64,000 nucleotides of DNA from Celerinatantimonas sp046054195 (GCF_046054195.1 NZ_JBEQCS010000003.1:248001-312000); one strand, 5' to 3'; positions 55,016-63,743 are shown, numbered from the stretch's first letter. Numbers and translations are program-made. Notes: a model not told the origin generated them from the letters alone.

Positions 55016-56349
55016 GCTGCATCTTCCTTATGAACTTTCCAGCGCAGCTCAATATAGTCTTTATGGCCAAAAATTAGTTCGACACCGGCATTATGTATAC
55101 TGTTAAAGGATGTTCTAAGTTGTATTGCTGTACATCGCCAATCAGGATTAACGCTTAGCACGCCTTCAGTTTGCGTTGGACTGGTGAGCCAGAGAATATC
55201 CGGGTGACAGCGGGATTGCTCATCCAGATAAAAATAGGTCGTTAATAACCAGTCGTTTAATAACTCTTCGCTCACCTTAGTGTTTGCCGCTAAAGGAGTG
55301 GCTTGATAATGGGCAATCAAGCTATGAATACGAGCAAAATTGGCTAAAATCAGTTCGCCGTCAAATTGCGCAACAATCACCTGTGGCGCACTAAACTGAT
55401 GTACCAATGCTCCGTATCGCTTTAGTTCTCGATTAAGGTGCTTAAACCAAACATCGAGCTGATATGAGCGCACTTTAGTCGGCCGTGAGACGAAACTTTG
55501 GCCATATTCGTACCAAGCAACACATTGTTTTTCGCGATGGTAACTGTCCACTCGCCTATAAAAATAGCTATTTAATTTACAGAGGGTTTGAATTACTTGA
55601 GCACATCGATTTAACCGCTGCTGATAGAGCTGTTTCTCCGCATAGGAGCGATTAACATAGTGAGAGTCTGAACTTCGAAGCCACCACACCACCAACCCAA
55701 CAATCAGCCCAAGAAATAGAATAATGATTTTAGCTTTACCAAATACATCTCGAATGTTTTGTAAGCGCTGATAATAATGTTTGAGTTCCAGATCCATTGC
55801 CAGAACACCGACAAACTGCCCCTTTTGGTTATAAAACGGAGCATAGGCACTGATAAAACTCCCCCATCGATCACGATAAGCCTTTGGCGATATCCCATCA
55901 GACTGATGCTTAAGTGCCTCAATCAGTTCATTTGGGGCATCCTTATAGACTTTCATTAAACGCGGCGGAATATCCGGCTTGCCATCACCATCGTTATCAT
56001 TTTGTGGGCTTGGGTTAACCACAAACTTCACCACATTGTCCTGCAAAATACAGGTATAGATGTAACGAACATCGGTAGATGCTTCTCGAATCACCTCAAG
56101 TTGATGGGCCATCGTCGCATAGATAGGGGAATTCGGTGGCGTATCAGCGGTAATTTGCTGATGTAAGGAACCATCAATAGTGGTAGCAGCAGCCTGGACT
56201 GTAGATTGCAGACCTATCTTAATTTGCGCATCCAGCGTTGCAATCGACTTTGAGTAAATAAGATAGGTACTGATGCCCAGCAGTAAAATAAACACGGAAG
56301 CACTCAACGTGGCTTCTATCATGACTCGAATCGGTGTGATTTGTTTCAT
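55012..56349 (-). CDS. Two-helix membrane sensor-like protein with periplasmic Cache-like domain
   Basis: A 445-residue protein. TM1 (residues about 13-34) and TM2 (about 207-226) frame a periplasmic domain with VRYIYTCILQDN, the calcium-loop-like DNDGDGKPDIPP and FVGVLAMDLELK, as in PDC/Cache sensors. The cytoplasmic 220 residues are unusual: I see no HAMP, kinase, GGDEF or chemotaxis signature. It overlaps the channel gene and the MFS gene by ATGA at both ends, so it is part of the same operon. Its output is unknown. Confidence 0.65.
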   Translation of the reverse strand: MKQITPIRVMIEATLSASVFILLLGISTYLIYSKSIATLDAQIKIGLQSTVQAAATTIDGSLHQQITADTPPNSPIYATMAHQLEVIREASTDVRYIYTCILQDNVVKFVVNPSPQNDNDGDGKPDIPPRLMKVYKDAPNELIEALKHQSDGISPKAYRDRWGSFISAYAPFYNQKGQFVGVLAMDLELKHYYQRLQNIRDVFGKAKIIILFLGLIVGLVVWWLRSSDSHYVNRSYAEKQLYQQRLNRCAQVIQTLCKLNSYFYRRVDSYHREKQCVAWYEYGQSFVSRPTKVRSYQLDVWFKHLNRELKRYGALVHQFSAPQVIVAQFDGELILANFARIHSLIAHYQATPLAANTKVSEELLNDWLLTTYFYLDEQSRCHPDILWLTSPTQTEGVLSVNPDWRCTAIQLRTSFNSIHNAGVELIFGHKDYIELRWKVHKEDAA

Positions 56350-57377
56350 AGCTGATTATTCACCCCTACCAATATGGCAATGGTGATAAGCGAAACTATC
56401 GGGAAAAGGACTCGGCAACGCGGAATAATATGACGAGTTCTCGGCCCTGTTTCCCCAATGATCCGCAAACAGACAAATATCACAATAGCCGTAAAAATAC
56501 TGACATATCCCATGATGATCATTCGTCCAATAAAGGTCGTATACGGTAAATGAGGTAACAAGCTGCCGGTATAAAATGTGTAAGCAACGACCGTTAACAT
56601 CATCGTAAAGGAGGTCATTAATCGAGAACCAAATTCATCAATCCAAAATACTGACCAACTCGCAACAAGGATTAGCGATAGCGGTAATATAAATTGCCAC
56701 AAATAATAATTAGGGCTTCGTTTGGCGGCGATACTAATGGTTAAACGCGAAAAATCTGCATCTTGGTGATTATCTGAAAGGTGGGGATATTTATGGGTAC
56801 TGACCTGCACTTTTGGACATCCAGTAATACGCCATTCACTTAGTTCATGGCTACTATGAGCACAGTTTTGTTGGTTATCAGGAGAACCAATAAAAGCAGA
56901 GCTTTCATCGGTAAATACCAGTTGTTTTTCTTCTAATGAAAATGGCTCCATAATGATTACAAAGTTCTGGCTATCAAATGGAAATCGCCTGAAATTCATA
57001 TCGGTCTGAAACGTGCCAAGAAAGCGTTCGTTATAGGTCATCATGCGTTGATTACCAACGATTAACTGCTTGTTGCCTACCTCCCGTTTTCCCAAAATAT
57101 TGATAAACTCCAATGTCGGAATTCGGATTCCTGAACCCACGAGCTGGTCCACTCGGGAATTCTCATAGACAGCTGGCGGGGGTAACGAAGATGCAGAACT
57201 CAATGGCTCTTGCCATTTAACAACCAAATAGCCATCCACTTTGTACGTTTGATCCACCGTATTAACGCCATAAATCTTGTTGATTTCAACGGTCACATTC
57301 AACCGATACGGCTCGGCATTGACCACCTGGATCAAAGCGCAGAAGCCCAGCAGTAGAAAAAGTATTACCCGATTCAT
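56346..57377 (-). CDS. Pentameric ligand-gated ion channel, ELIC-like
   Basis: A 343-residue Cys-loop-family channel. Signal peptide 1-21. The extracellular domain contains EINKIYGVNTVDQTYKVDGY (25 percent of the amine-channel hallmark region), TLEFINILG and FPFDSQNFVIIMEPF, where EPF (144-146) equals the amine-binding Glu/Phe of Dickeya ELIC. M1 starts SPNYYLWQFILPLSL, the pore helix M2 is RLMTSFTMMLTVVAYTFYT, then M3 and M4. ELIC is a cation channel opened by primary amines. Cys172 and Cys187 may form an extra disulfide. The start overlaps the decarboxylase stop (TGATG) behind GGGGGAGG. Confidence 0.92.
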   Translation of the reverse strand: MNRVILFLLLGFCALIQVVNAEPYRLNVTVEINKIYGVNTVDQTYKVDGYLVVKWQEPLSSASSLPPPAVYENSRVDQLVGSGIRIPTLEFINILGKREVGNKQLIVGNQRMMTYNERFLGTFQTDMNFRRFPFDSQNFVIIMEPFSLEEKQLVFTDESSAFIGSPDNQQNCAHSSHELSEWRITGCPKVQVSTHKYPHLSDNHQDADFSRLTISIAAKRSPNYYLWQFILPLSLILVASWSVFWIDEFGSRLMTSFTMMLTVVAYTFYTGSLLPHLPYTTFIGRMIIMGYVSIFTAIVIFVCLRIIGETGPRTRHIIPRCRVLFPIVSLITIAILVGVNNQL

Positions 57378-58810
57378 CAGTATGGCCTCCCCCACGAGAT
57401 AACCCTCTGAGCGCGAGGAACTATAACTAATTGCGGTTGCGTTTCACGATGGTCCATCGCATCCGACAACACAGCAATGAGCTCATCTAGCATTGCGTAG
57501 GTGACGTGACTTAACACCACGACATGGCTCAAATAGACGGATTTACCATCAATAAACTCTTTTTCCTGAGCCAGCGAAAAACGCTCTCGGATAGCCTCAT
57601 CTGGACAATAAAAACGAACAATATTGGCCCCCCTCTGACGAGGCATCACGATAAATTCAGCACTTTTTTTTGCTAGTTCATTCAATTTTGTCTCTAAATA
57701 CTGAGTCTTAGCTTCATTGTCAGTAGCGATAGCCTTCAACCCAACCGTTCCAAGTTGAACCAAACGTTCCCAAAGATATAAGGCGTAAATGCCCTGCCTA
57801 GAGCCTGCAACCGTTGAATCTCTGCCGGCCACATAATCAGGCCTTACACAAGAGCCTGCTTTATAACGCTCTTGCATCAAGTAAGCACCGCAAGTCCATG
57901 GAGCCCCAAGCCATTTATATGGACTCAAACAAAGAGACATCACCTCTGGATGGCGAAACTCATAGGGGTCATTGGTGTAAATAAAGGGGTCATCTTGATT
58001 TAAATAAGCAGAGAAATTTGCGCCAAGCGCACCGTCAACATGAATCCAATAACGCCTGTGATCGCTTTCATTTATCCCAAGGATTGGTTTTATCTGCTCG
58101 ATAATCCGATAAACTGGATCGCTACCGCCACTGAATGTTGTGCCATGGTTGAATATCAAGATGATGGGAATGTCCCGCTGGGCAAAAAAGCACACCAAAT
58201 CGTAAAGCGCAGTTTCATCAACACTCCCATAGCAATCCACTGCGATGGGCATACTCCAATCACCATCATTAATCGGACATTTACCCAATTGCGGACCAAT
58301 ATCATTAAAGGCATGCAAGTTAAGTATCTGGCAACATTTGTAAATCGAGTAGTGAGTTGCTGCAGAACAAATCACCACAGGCTCTTTATTGGTCTGGGTA
58401 ATAGCCGAGTAATTTTGACCGGCCCTACCTAACAAAAAATCCCGCGCATTCCATAAAGCGAATAAGTTACCTTCTGTTGAGCCCATCGCCGTAATGTAAC
58501 CCCAATACTGGCGCTGACTCTCGTCATTACAAAATCCACATAATCGGGCGTAGTAGTGAATAACGGCTCGTTCAAATTCCTTTGTATTAATTTGATAAGA
58601 GCCCTGCTCAAAACTATCACCAAGATTTAACAAGTTAAGTGTTAAAAAATAAAAAAGGCTTTCTGGAAAATAGACTTGTTGATTAGTTTGATAACCAAGA
58701 AAGTTATCTTTTACTTTCGCCATTTTGGCCGCAAAGTCTGCCAGAATTTCATCGATTTCATTTGGTTTTTTCTGCATACCAGAAATATACAACCTATCAT
58801 CATATTCCAT
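57377..58810 (-). CDS. PLP-dependent amino acid decarboxylase, histidine-decarboxylase-like
   Basis: A 477-residue fold-type I decarboxylase (group II). It matches bacterial and plant histidine/serine decarboxylases: GYITAMGSTEGNLFALWNAR, the cofactor-stacking His in ATHYSIYK (153), HVDGA (Asp259), and the Schiff-base Lys299 in SPYKWLGAPW, then SRQGIYALYLW. In histidine decarboxylase the residue before the Lys is His; here it is Tyr, so the substrate is open. AAGGGGGA precedes the ATG. It is directly upstream of and coupled to the amine-gated channel gene. Confidence 0.88.
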   Translation of the reverse strand: MEYDDRLYISGMQKKPNEIDEILADFAAKMAKVKDNFLGYQTNQQVYFPESLFYFLTLNLLNLGDSFEQGSYQINTKEFERAVIHYYARLCGFCNDESQRQYWGYITAMGSTEGNLFALWNARDFLLGRAGQNYSAITQTNKEPVVICSAATHYSIYKCCQILNLHAFNDIGPQLGKCPINDGDWSMPIAVDCYGSVDETALYDLVCFFAQRDIPIILIFNHGTTFSGGSDPVYRIIEQIKPILGINESDHRRYWIHVDGALGANFSAYLNQDDPFIYTNDPYEFRHPEVMSLCLSPYKWLGAPWTCGAYLMQERYKAGSCVRPDYVAGRDSTVAGSRQGIYALYLWERLVQLGTVGLKAIATDNEAKTQYLETKLNELAKKSAEFIVMPRQRGANIVRFYCPDEAIRERFSLAQEKEFIDGKSVYLSHVVVLSHVTYAMLDELIAVLSDAMDHRETQPQLVIVPRAQRVISWGRPY

Positions 58811-58875
58811 TTATTCCCCCTTATAAAACCACCTAAAAACAAAACTAAATAGGAAACTTTTAAATTCAGAATAAA

Positions 58876-60009
58876 TTAACGAAATAGATACCGGTTATTA
58901 ATAAATACATTAGCTTTTTCATTCACTGCTGTGGGTAGCTCTTTCATATACTCAGATAAAGACTTACCAAAAAATCCGAAGTAATCAAAATTAAAATATT
59001 TATAGGATGATGTTTTTGTTTTTTCCATCAACAATTTAGATATTGCACTATCATCGTTTATATTATCGATAATCAGCAACTCTCTATTTCTTAATTGGGT
59101 ATAGATATGTTCAATACTCGCCTCGTCTGCTCCCAAAACAAGGCAATATAAAAGACTAATTGGTGATGCTTTTTGGATATTAAGATCGTTCATGAACAGA
59201 TCGGGTTCAAGATCATCATAGAGTTCTGTTAATTCATCGCTTTGGGATACCATAGCAGAATGTCGGAAACCGCCGATTAACAGATGTGCATCAACTATCT
59301 TACTCTGATTGTCTTCTTTAATTTTATCAACAAAGTCAAACCATCGACTATCAAAACGAAATGCGTTTCGAACTTCAAATCGAGCGCTATAAATATAAAC
59401 TTGGAATTGCTCCACCTGGCTAAACAGTGAATGACGAAGGCAGAGCAAAAGATCATCTAATTTCATATCTGGCGACACGCCAAACATATCGTTGGTATCT
59501 TCACTGTCTATTTGACGACCAGATACGGGATCTGCGGCAATAATCCGCAGCGATTTAACAACGCGCCAACTAGATTCTTCACTTTGTGGACATTCTTTGT
59601 CACTAACGTTAGCAGATTTAATGTCGAAAGTGACCTGTTCATTTAAGCTGGCAAGAAACGTTACTAACCCAACAGCGGCTCCCCGACTATGGCCACCGAT
59701 GACTAAATCTACTTGTTCTTTGCTCGTTGCCAGTCGCTCAAGGTCACTCACTAACGTATCAATTAGAGTATCTATCCCAACAATGGTTGTTTCTTCTGTA
59801 TAACCAAACACCAAGTTTCGGGTTGAATTCACCCAAGATTTCAGCCCCCAAGTTTCACTCTCCTTGAGTGTATTTTCACGATGCGTCATCGTTTTGGTTC
59901 CAACACCATCAATAATATAAGATTTATCAAACTCTGAATTTGTATATAGAAACTCCATATCTTTTGTTTGCGTACCTGTACCGCAAAACCAAACTAATAA
60001 TTTCTTCAT
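58876..60009 (-). CDS. Alpha/beta-hydrolase-like protein with GHSRG elbow
   Basis: A 377-residue protein that starts MKKLLVWFCGTGTQ, with GGAG 8 bases before the ATG. GGHSRGAA (Ser108) is the nucleophile elbow typical of DUF2235/Tle1-type lipases and related esterases. Later a His occurs in GGFRHSAM, and an Asp candidate is in AADPVSG. There is no signal peptide. It lies 65 bases upstream of the decarboxylase gene with no terminator between, so it may head the amine operon. The substrate is unknown. Confidence 0.62.
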   Translation of the reverse strand: MKKLLVWFCGTGTQTKDMEFLYTNSEFDKSYIIDGVGTKTMTHRENTLKESETWGLKSWVNSTRNLVFGYTEETTIVGIDTLIDTLVSDLERLATSKEQVDLVIGGHSRGAAVGLVTFLASLNEQVTFDIKSANVSDKECPQSEESSWRVVKSLRIIAADPVSGRQIDSEDTNDMFGVSPDMKLDDLLLCLRHSLFSQVEQFQVYIYSARFEVRNAFRFDSRWFDFVDKIKEDNQSKIVDAHLLIGGFRHSAMVSQSDELTELYDDLEPDLFMNDLNIQKASPISLLYCLVLGADEASIEHIYTQLRNRELLIIDNINDDSAISKLLMEKTKTSSYKYFNFDYFGFFGKSLSEYMKELPTAVNEKANVFINNRYLFR

Positions 60010-60082
60010 TGCAAAACTCCGATTTTTAATATTTATTAAATTTTCAAACAGAAACAAAAAATTAATAATCAGGAAGTAATTC

Positions 60083-60138
60083 ACTATAAAAATAACCCAA
60101 CAAGTTTGAACACATTCTTATTGGGTTATTTTTATAGT
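60083..60138. terminator. Long terminator after the Mor-like gene
   Basis: A perfect 18-base inverted repeat (ACTATAAAAATAACCCAA and its complement) with a 20-base loop. T-rich arms give a U run on both strands. It separates the regulator from the hydrolase operon. Confidence 0.85.
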
Positions 60139-60172
60139 TAACGTCACTAACCAGTGACAAATCCCATCACAC

Positions 60173-60592
60173 CTAACATGTCAACATATCTGGAAATCTA
60201 CTAACCTGTATTTTTTTACTAACTTGCTTAATATAATTATTTCTCTTTTTTATATTAGATATTTGCCGAATGCTTAAGCAGAATTCTTTTGCAACTTCTT
60301 GACGTGTTTTACCAGAAAGCAATGCTTCTATAATCAAATAATTTCGAAGTTGCAAATCAATTTTTTGAGTTGTAGGGACAGACAGGTATGTTCCCCCATA
60401 CATAAGACTTAGCTGATGCAAGCTTGTATAAGAAATAAAATCAATCAGTTTACTTCGCTCTGGATGCTGTGGAATATATAATTCTTGGCCACCGTACCTC
60501 TTAAGTAGTAAATAGCTATCGTATGAGCCAATTAAATTAAATAACTCCTGTACTTGACGAGGCAATGTAGCACATTCAATGTTTTCTATCAT
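60173..60592 (-). CDS. Mor-family transcriptional activator
   Basis: A 139-residue protein of the Mor/C family, first known from phage Mu. The dimerisation half repeats the signature LLKRYGGQELYIPQ and LMYGGTYLSVP; the C-terminal helix-turn-helix is KTRQEVAKEFCLSIRQISNIKKR. Phage genes are not seen around it. Its place between the two precursor peptide genes and the amine operon suggests it controls one of them. It ends at a long terminator. Confidence 0.78.
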   Translation of the reverse strand: MIENIECATLPRQVQELFNLIGSYDSYLLLKRYGGQELYIPQHPERSKLIDFISYTSLHQLSLMYGGTYLSVPTTQKIDLQLRNYLIIEALLSGKTRQEVAKEFCLSIRQISNIKKRNNYIKQVSKKIQVSRFPDMLTC

Positions 60593-60842
60593 ATCTCTTC
60601 ACTCCTTTGTAGGTTCATTTAACTTTATACAGAGAGTGAAATTTATTGCATAGTGAAGAATTACCCGTTAAATTATAATTTTATTATTATGAGATTGTAA
60701 GCAATTCTTCATATTTATTTACTATACAATTATCAAAAATAACATAGTAATATGTTTATATATTATCGAAGAGATAAAAATTTTTAAATACTTAAGAGTA
60801 ATGATTACTAAAACTTTCATATTAACTAATTATCAGCATAAA

Positions 60843-60870
60843 AAGAAAGCCACTATAAAATGGCTTTCTT
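60843..60870 (-). terminator. Terminator after precursor gene A
   Basis: AAGAAAGCCA and TGGCTTTCTT perfect 10-base arms with an 8-base loop, followed on the minus strand by TTTTT. It closes the peptide unit. Confidence 0.85.
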
Positions 60871-60876
60871 AAACGG

Positions 60877-61011
60877 TTAGTTAGCAAAGTTGGGATATAA
60901 AAGATCTTCCATATCTGAATTCAATGCTAATGCAGCGAATGCACCTATCGAAATACTATTGGCAACATACGCTGTTCTTAAAACAGGATGAGATTGCATC
61001 GGTAGCTTCAT
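60877..61011 (-). CDS. RiPP precursor-like peptide A (44 residues)
   Basis: A small gene with a strong ribosome site (GAGGAG, 8 bases before the ATG). The product begins MKLPMQSHPVLRTAYVANS and ends DLLYPNFAN. The first 17 residues match peptide B in the pattern MKLPMQSxPVxRTxYxxN, while the remainder differs, as expected of a leader plus a variable core. There is no Cys. It lies between two terminators, downstream of peptide B and of the PatA/PatG-type protease. It has not been recognised as a known precursor family. Confidence 0.75.
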   Translation of the reverse strand: MKLPMQSHPVLRTAYVANSISIGAFAALALNSDMEDLLYPNFAN

Positions 61012-61039
61012 AAGAAACTCCTCGGTGAATAAAGGTGAT

Positions 61040-61075
61040 AAAAACGGCAATAGTGGCCAGCTATTGCCGTTTTTT
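61040..61075. terminator. Terminator/attenuator between precursor genes B and A
   Basis: A CGGCAATAG/CTATTGCCG stem extended by A/T runs on both sides, loop TGGCCAG. It would cut minus-strand transcripts after gene B, so A is expressed by read-through or its own promoter. Confidence 0.85.
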
Positions 61076-61078
61076 TGG

Positions 61079-61237
61079 TTAAAGCATACCTAAAACAGTT
61101 GGAGCAACGGTTTTAGCAATATTGCCAGCAGTTTTTAGCAGTGAGCCCCAGTTAAAACATGCTTCAGCACCTGCACCAGCAGCGTTAGAAAGATAAACGG
61201 TACGTTCAACTGGGCTTGATTGCATTGGTAATTTCAT
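61079..61237 (-). CDS. RiPP precursor-like peptide B (52 residues)
   Basis: A small gene with AGAGGA upstream. The product starts MKLPMQSSPVERTVYLSNA, then has a Gly/Ala linker GAGAEACFNW with the only Cys, and an amphipathic, weakly cationic tail GSLLKTAGNIAKTVAPTVLG-ML like membrane-active peptides. It shares its leader with peptide A. It lies 113 bases downstream of the maturation protease gene on the same strand. It is probably a modified or simply cleaved secreted peptide. Confidence 0.78.
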   Translation of the reverse strand: MKLPMQSSPVERTVYLSNAAGAGAEACFNWGSLLKTAGNIAKTVAPTVLGML

Positions 61238-61350
61238 AAAAATATCCTCTTTTAACGATTTAAGTTAGTCAGCATCAGGGCAATCCTGTATCGGCTGCTG
61301 ACGAGCCGTCTTGGACTTTTATGCATCAATAAAGTCCACAAAATCGGTAT

Positions 61351-63630
61351 TTAAAGACTTGCAACACTGATTGGAGCCTGCCATTTATCAATGCGGCCAA
61401 CGATAATTGGTGTAATAGCGCTGATATCAACCGTAATGGCATAGGTCGTCGAAGCTTGAGTCGTGTTGCCAGGGTTGAAGAAAGTCAGCTGAACCTCTCT
61501 CATTTGAGAATTCTGGCGTTGAATTTTGGATGGTTTCACCTGGTAATTGGTGAATTGCATATTTTTCGTTGCCGCATCACGCACAATGTCACTTACAGCG
61601 ATAATATTGTAAATAGCGTAATTCAACGCCCGTTCTTCTGGGGCTTGTCCACGGTTAATGGTATTGATATACAAGCGGTTAAGCAGGTCAGTAAGCGTCT
61701 GTCGGTATTCGGCATCATCAGTTACAGTGTCTACCAGAGCATCAAGTGTCCAGTTATTCATGCCATACGCAACAGGGGTAACCGACTGAATATAGTTACC
61801 GTTCAGCAGTTTTGTTGAGCCAGAAATATAACCAGGCAATGACATCCGCATTACGTCATTTTTCTTGACATTAAATTGTTCGTGAGCATCTTTAAGATTG
61901 CCCAGAATTTTTTCCTGACCGGTATCAGTTTCTATCTGTTTTTTCTCACCGATCATATTTTTTTTCAAAGAGATGCTATTGGTCAGCTCAGCATATTTTT
62001 CAATATCCAACCCGACGTTTTCACCTAAGAACTGGGCTAGAGAAAAATAAATGCTATCGGAAAATGCAACAAATCCCGGAGTGATGCTGTAAACAGGTGT
62101 TGCATTCATACTCAGCACCCAAATCAGCTGACTGCTGTAAAAAGCATGGATGGAACTACCATCTTCTTTCCACAGTAAAAACGCTGCCATAGTCAGCTCA
62201 GAAAATGGCGTATTCGGGAAAAAAGCCTGCATCGACTCTGGCAGCCGTTTATGCCAATCGGCAATGGCAGCTTTGAAAATGTCCTGGTTGGCTTCAGTGC
62301 CAAAGTTATATGATGGCTGCCCAATGGCCAAAACCAGCTGACAGTTATCAAATGTGGGGATTTGCCCTTGGTTAGTCACCGGATTAAAAGTGGGCGAATC
62401 CGTTCCACTGGCTCTTACTGAATGAGCCATAACGCGATGTTCCCGCCGCGGCCGCTCCATCATTGGAGCACCGACAGCTTGAGGTGCAACTTCATCATCA
62501 TCGTCGTCATCAAGATCTAAATCATCCGGATCATCTGGTAGTAGTTCACTTGGTACGACCTTGTCCATTTTTGGTGGATTGACCGGTTCGCTTTGTGAAG
62601 GCATAACGTTAGATTCATCTTTGGTATCGTTGTTCATGTAAAAAGTCCTTTGGTTAACATAACGAGAGGGTTCGACTTCAGCATCTGATGTCGGTTGTTT
62701 TACAGCGTCCAGTGGTGGTAACTGCCCTACCTGAAAAGCCTCAATGGCTTTTGTCAGGTCGAGTTGGCCTGCGAGCAGGCGAGCATAGCTTGGGTGGTCT
62801 TCAGGCAAAGAGGTTGTCGTACAGCTTAGTAATAATTGACGGATCCCCAGTACATCTGGTTTTATGCCGCTTTGTTGCCAACTGGCGAGTAACGCGACGA
62901 TTCCACTGACTAAGGCAGTTGAAAAGCTGGTACCACTGAGCGTACAAGTGACGTAATGATTTCCCTCAATGCAGGCACCCGTGATATTTTCGCCAATCAA
63001 CGTAATTCCATGTTCTTTAGCATCGTTACTCCAGTTACTAAATGTCGATGGTATTCCATTGATATCTAGTGAACCGACCGCCAGTACAGTTGGGTATGCG
63101 GCAGGGACATCTACCATTTCCACACCATCATTACCTGTGGCTGCAACCACTAACACACCCTGCTGCTCGCATAGCTCTAGGACATCGCGCAGGCGGGGAC
63201 TAATTTGGCCCCCTTGAGCCATTCGTTCGCCACCACTAATATTGATAATGTGCGCGCCATTGGCTAGTGCATCACTGATCCCCTGGGCAATATCAGCCTG
63301 ATTACACGGATACAAACTGCCATTGTCAGTTTCATGATAAATATCGTGGATCAGATAGTGACAATCTGGCGCAATGCCTTGAATATTACGATTATGAGGA
63401 GCAGCCAGTAGGCTAGTAATAAAAGTCCCATGCGATGAGCGAGCAAGGACATCTCCATGGCGAGATAGATATTCACAATGGCTACCATGCAAACATGGAT
63501 GATTTAAATTAACGGGACCATCCAGAATGGCCACAGTCACATCGGGATGCCCTTTGGTTATTTGCCAAAGCTCATTCAGCCCATTAATACGAAAAGGCAC
63601 CGCTGTTTTGGGTGACGAACGTTTATCCAT
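61351..63630 (-). CDS. PatA/PatG-family cyanobactin maturation protease
   Basis: A 759-residue subtilisin-type protease. Triad: Asp37 (VAILDGPVNLNHP), His67 (SSHGTFITSL) and Ser235 (LSGTSFSTALVSG). An Asp-rich linker (about 365-380) leads to the C-terminal PatA/PatG-type domain: IGQPSYNFGTEANQD, LIWVLSMNATPVYSI, SLPGYISGSTKLLNG and ERALNYAIYNI, which match the cyanobacterial family in order. In cyanobactin pathways such enzymes remove the leader or macrocyclise the core. No signal peptide. The two precursor-like genes follow directly. YcaO or prenyltransferase genes are not in the window. Confidence 0.88.
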   Translation of the reverse strand: MDKRSSPKTAVPFRINGLNELWQITKGHPDVTVAILDGPVNLNHPCLHGSHCEYLSRHGDVLARSSHGTFITSLLAAPHNRNIQGIAPDCHYLIHDIYHETDNGSLYPCNQADIAQGISDALANGAHIINISGGERMAQGGQISPRLRDVLELCEQQGVLVVAATGNDGVEMVDVPAAYPTVLAVGSLDINGIPSTFSNWSNDAKEHGITLIGENITGACIEGNHYVTCTLSGTSFSTALVSGIVALLASWQQSGIKPDVLGIRQLLLSCTTTSLPEDHPSYARLLAGQLDLTKAIEAFQVGQLPPLDAVKQPTSDAEVEPSRYVNQRTFYMNNDTKDESNVMPSQSEPVNPPKMDKVVPSELLPDDPDDLDLDDDDDDEVAPQAVGAPMMERPRREHRVMAHSVRASGTDSPTFNPVTNQGQIPTFDNCQLVLAIGQPSYNFGTEANQDIFKAAIADWHKRLPESMQAFFPNTPFSELTMAAFLLWKEDGSSIHAFYSSQLIWVLSMNATPVYSITPGFVAFSDSIYFSLAQFLGENVGLDIEKYAELTNSISLKKNMIGEKKQIETDTGQEKILGNLKDAHEQFNVKKNDVMRMSLPGYISGSTKLLNGNYIQSVTPVAYGMNNWTLDALVDTVTDDAEYRQTLTDLLNRLYINTINRGQAPEERALNYAIYNIIAVSDIVRDAATKNMQFTNYQVKPSKIQRQNSQMREVQLTFFNPGNTTQASTTYAITVDISAITPIIVGRIDKWQAPISVASL

Positions 63631-63639
63631 GAGTATGTT

Positions 63640-63678
63640 CCAACATTGGTGAAGAAGATGGACACATATTAATGTTGG
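63640..63678. promoter_or_regulatory. Inverted repeat in the divergent promoter region
   Basis: CCAACATT and AATGTTGG, perfect 8-base arms 23 bases apart, just upstream of the protease gene and in the gap shared with the MBL gene. A candidate regulator site. Confidence 0.4.
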
Positions 63679-63743
63679 TATTACACACAGATAATAAGGA
63701 ATAATTACCTATAAAAATAAAGCATAAATGAAAGGGAGGTCAC

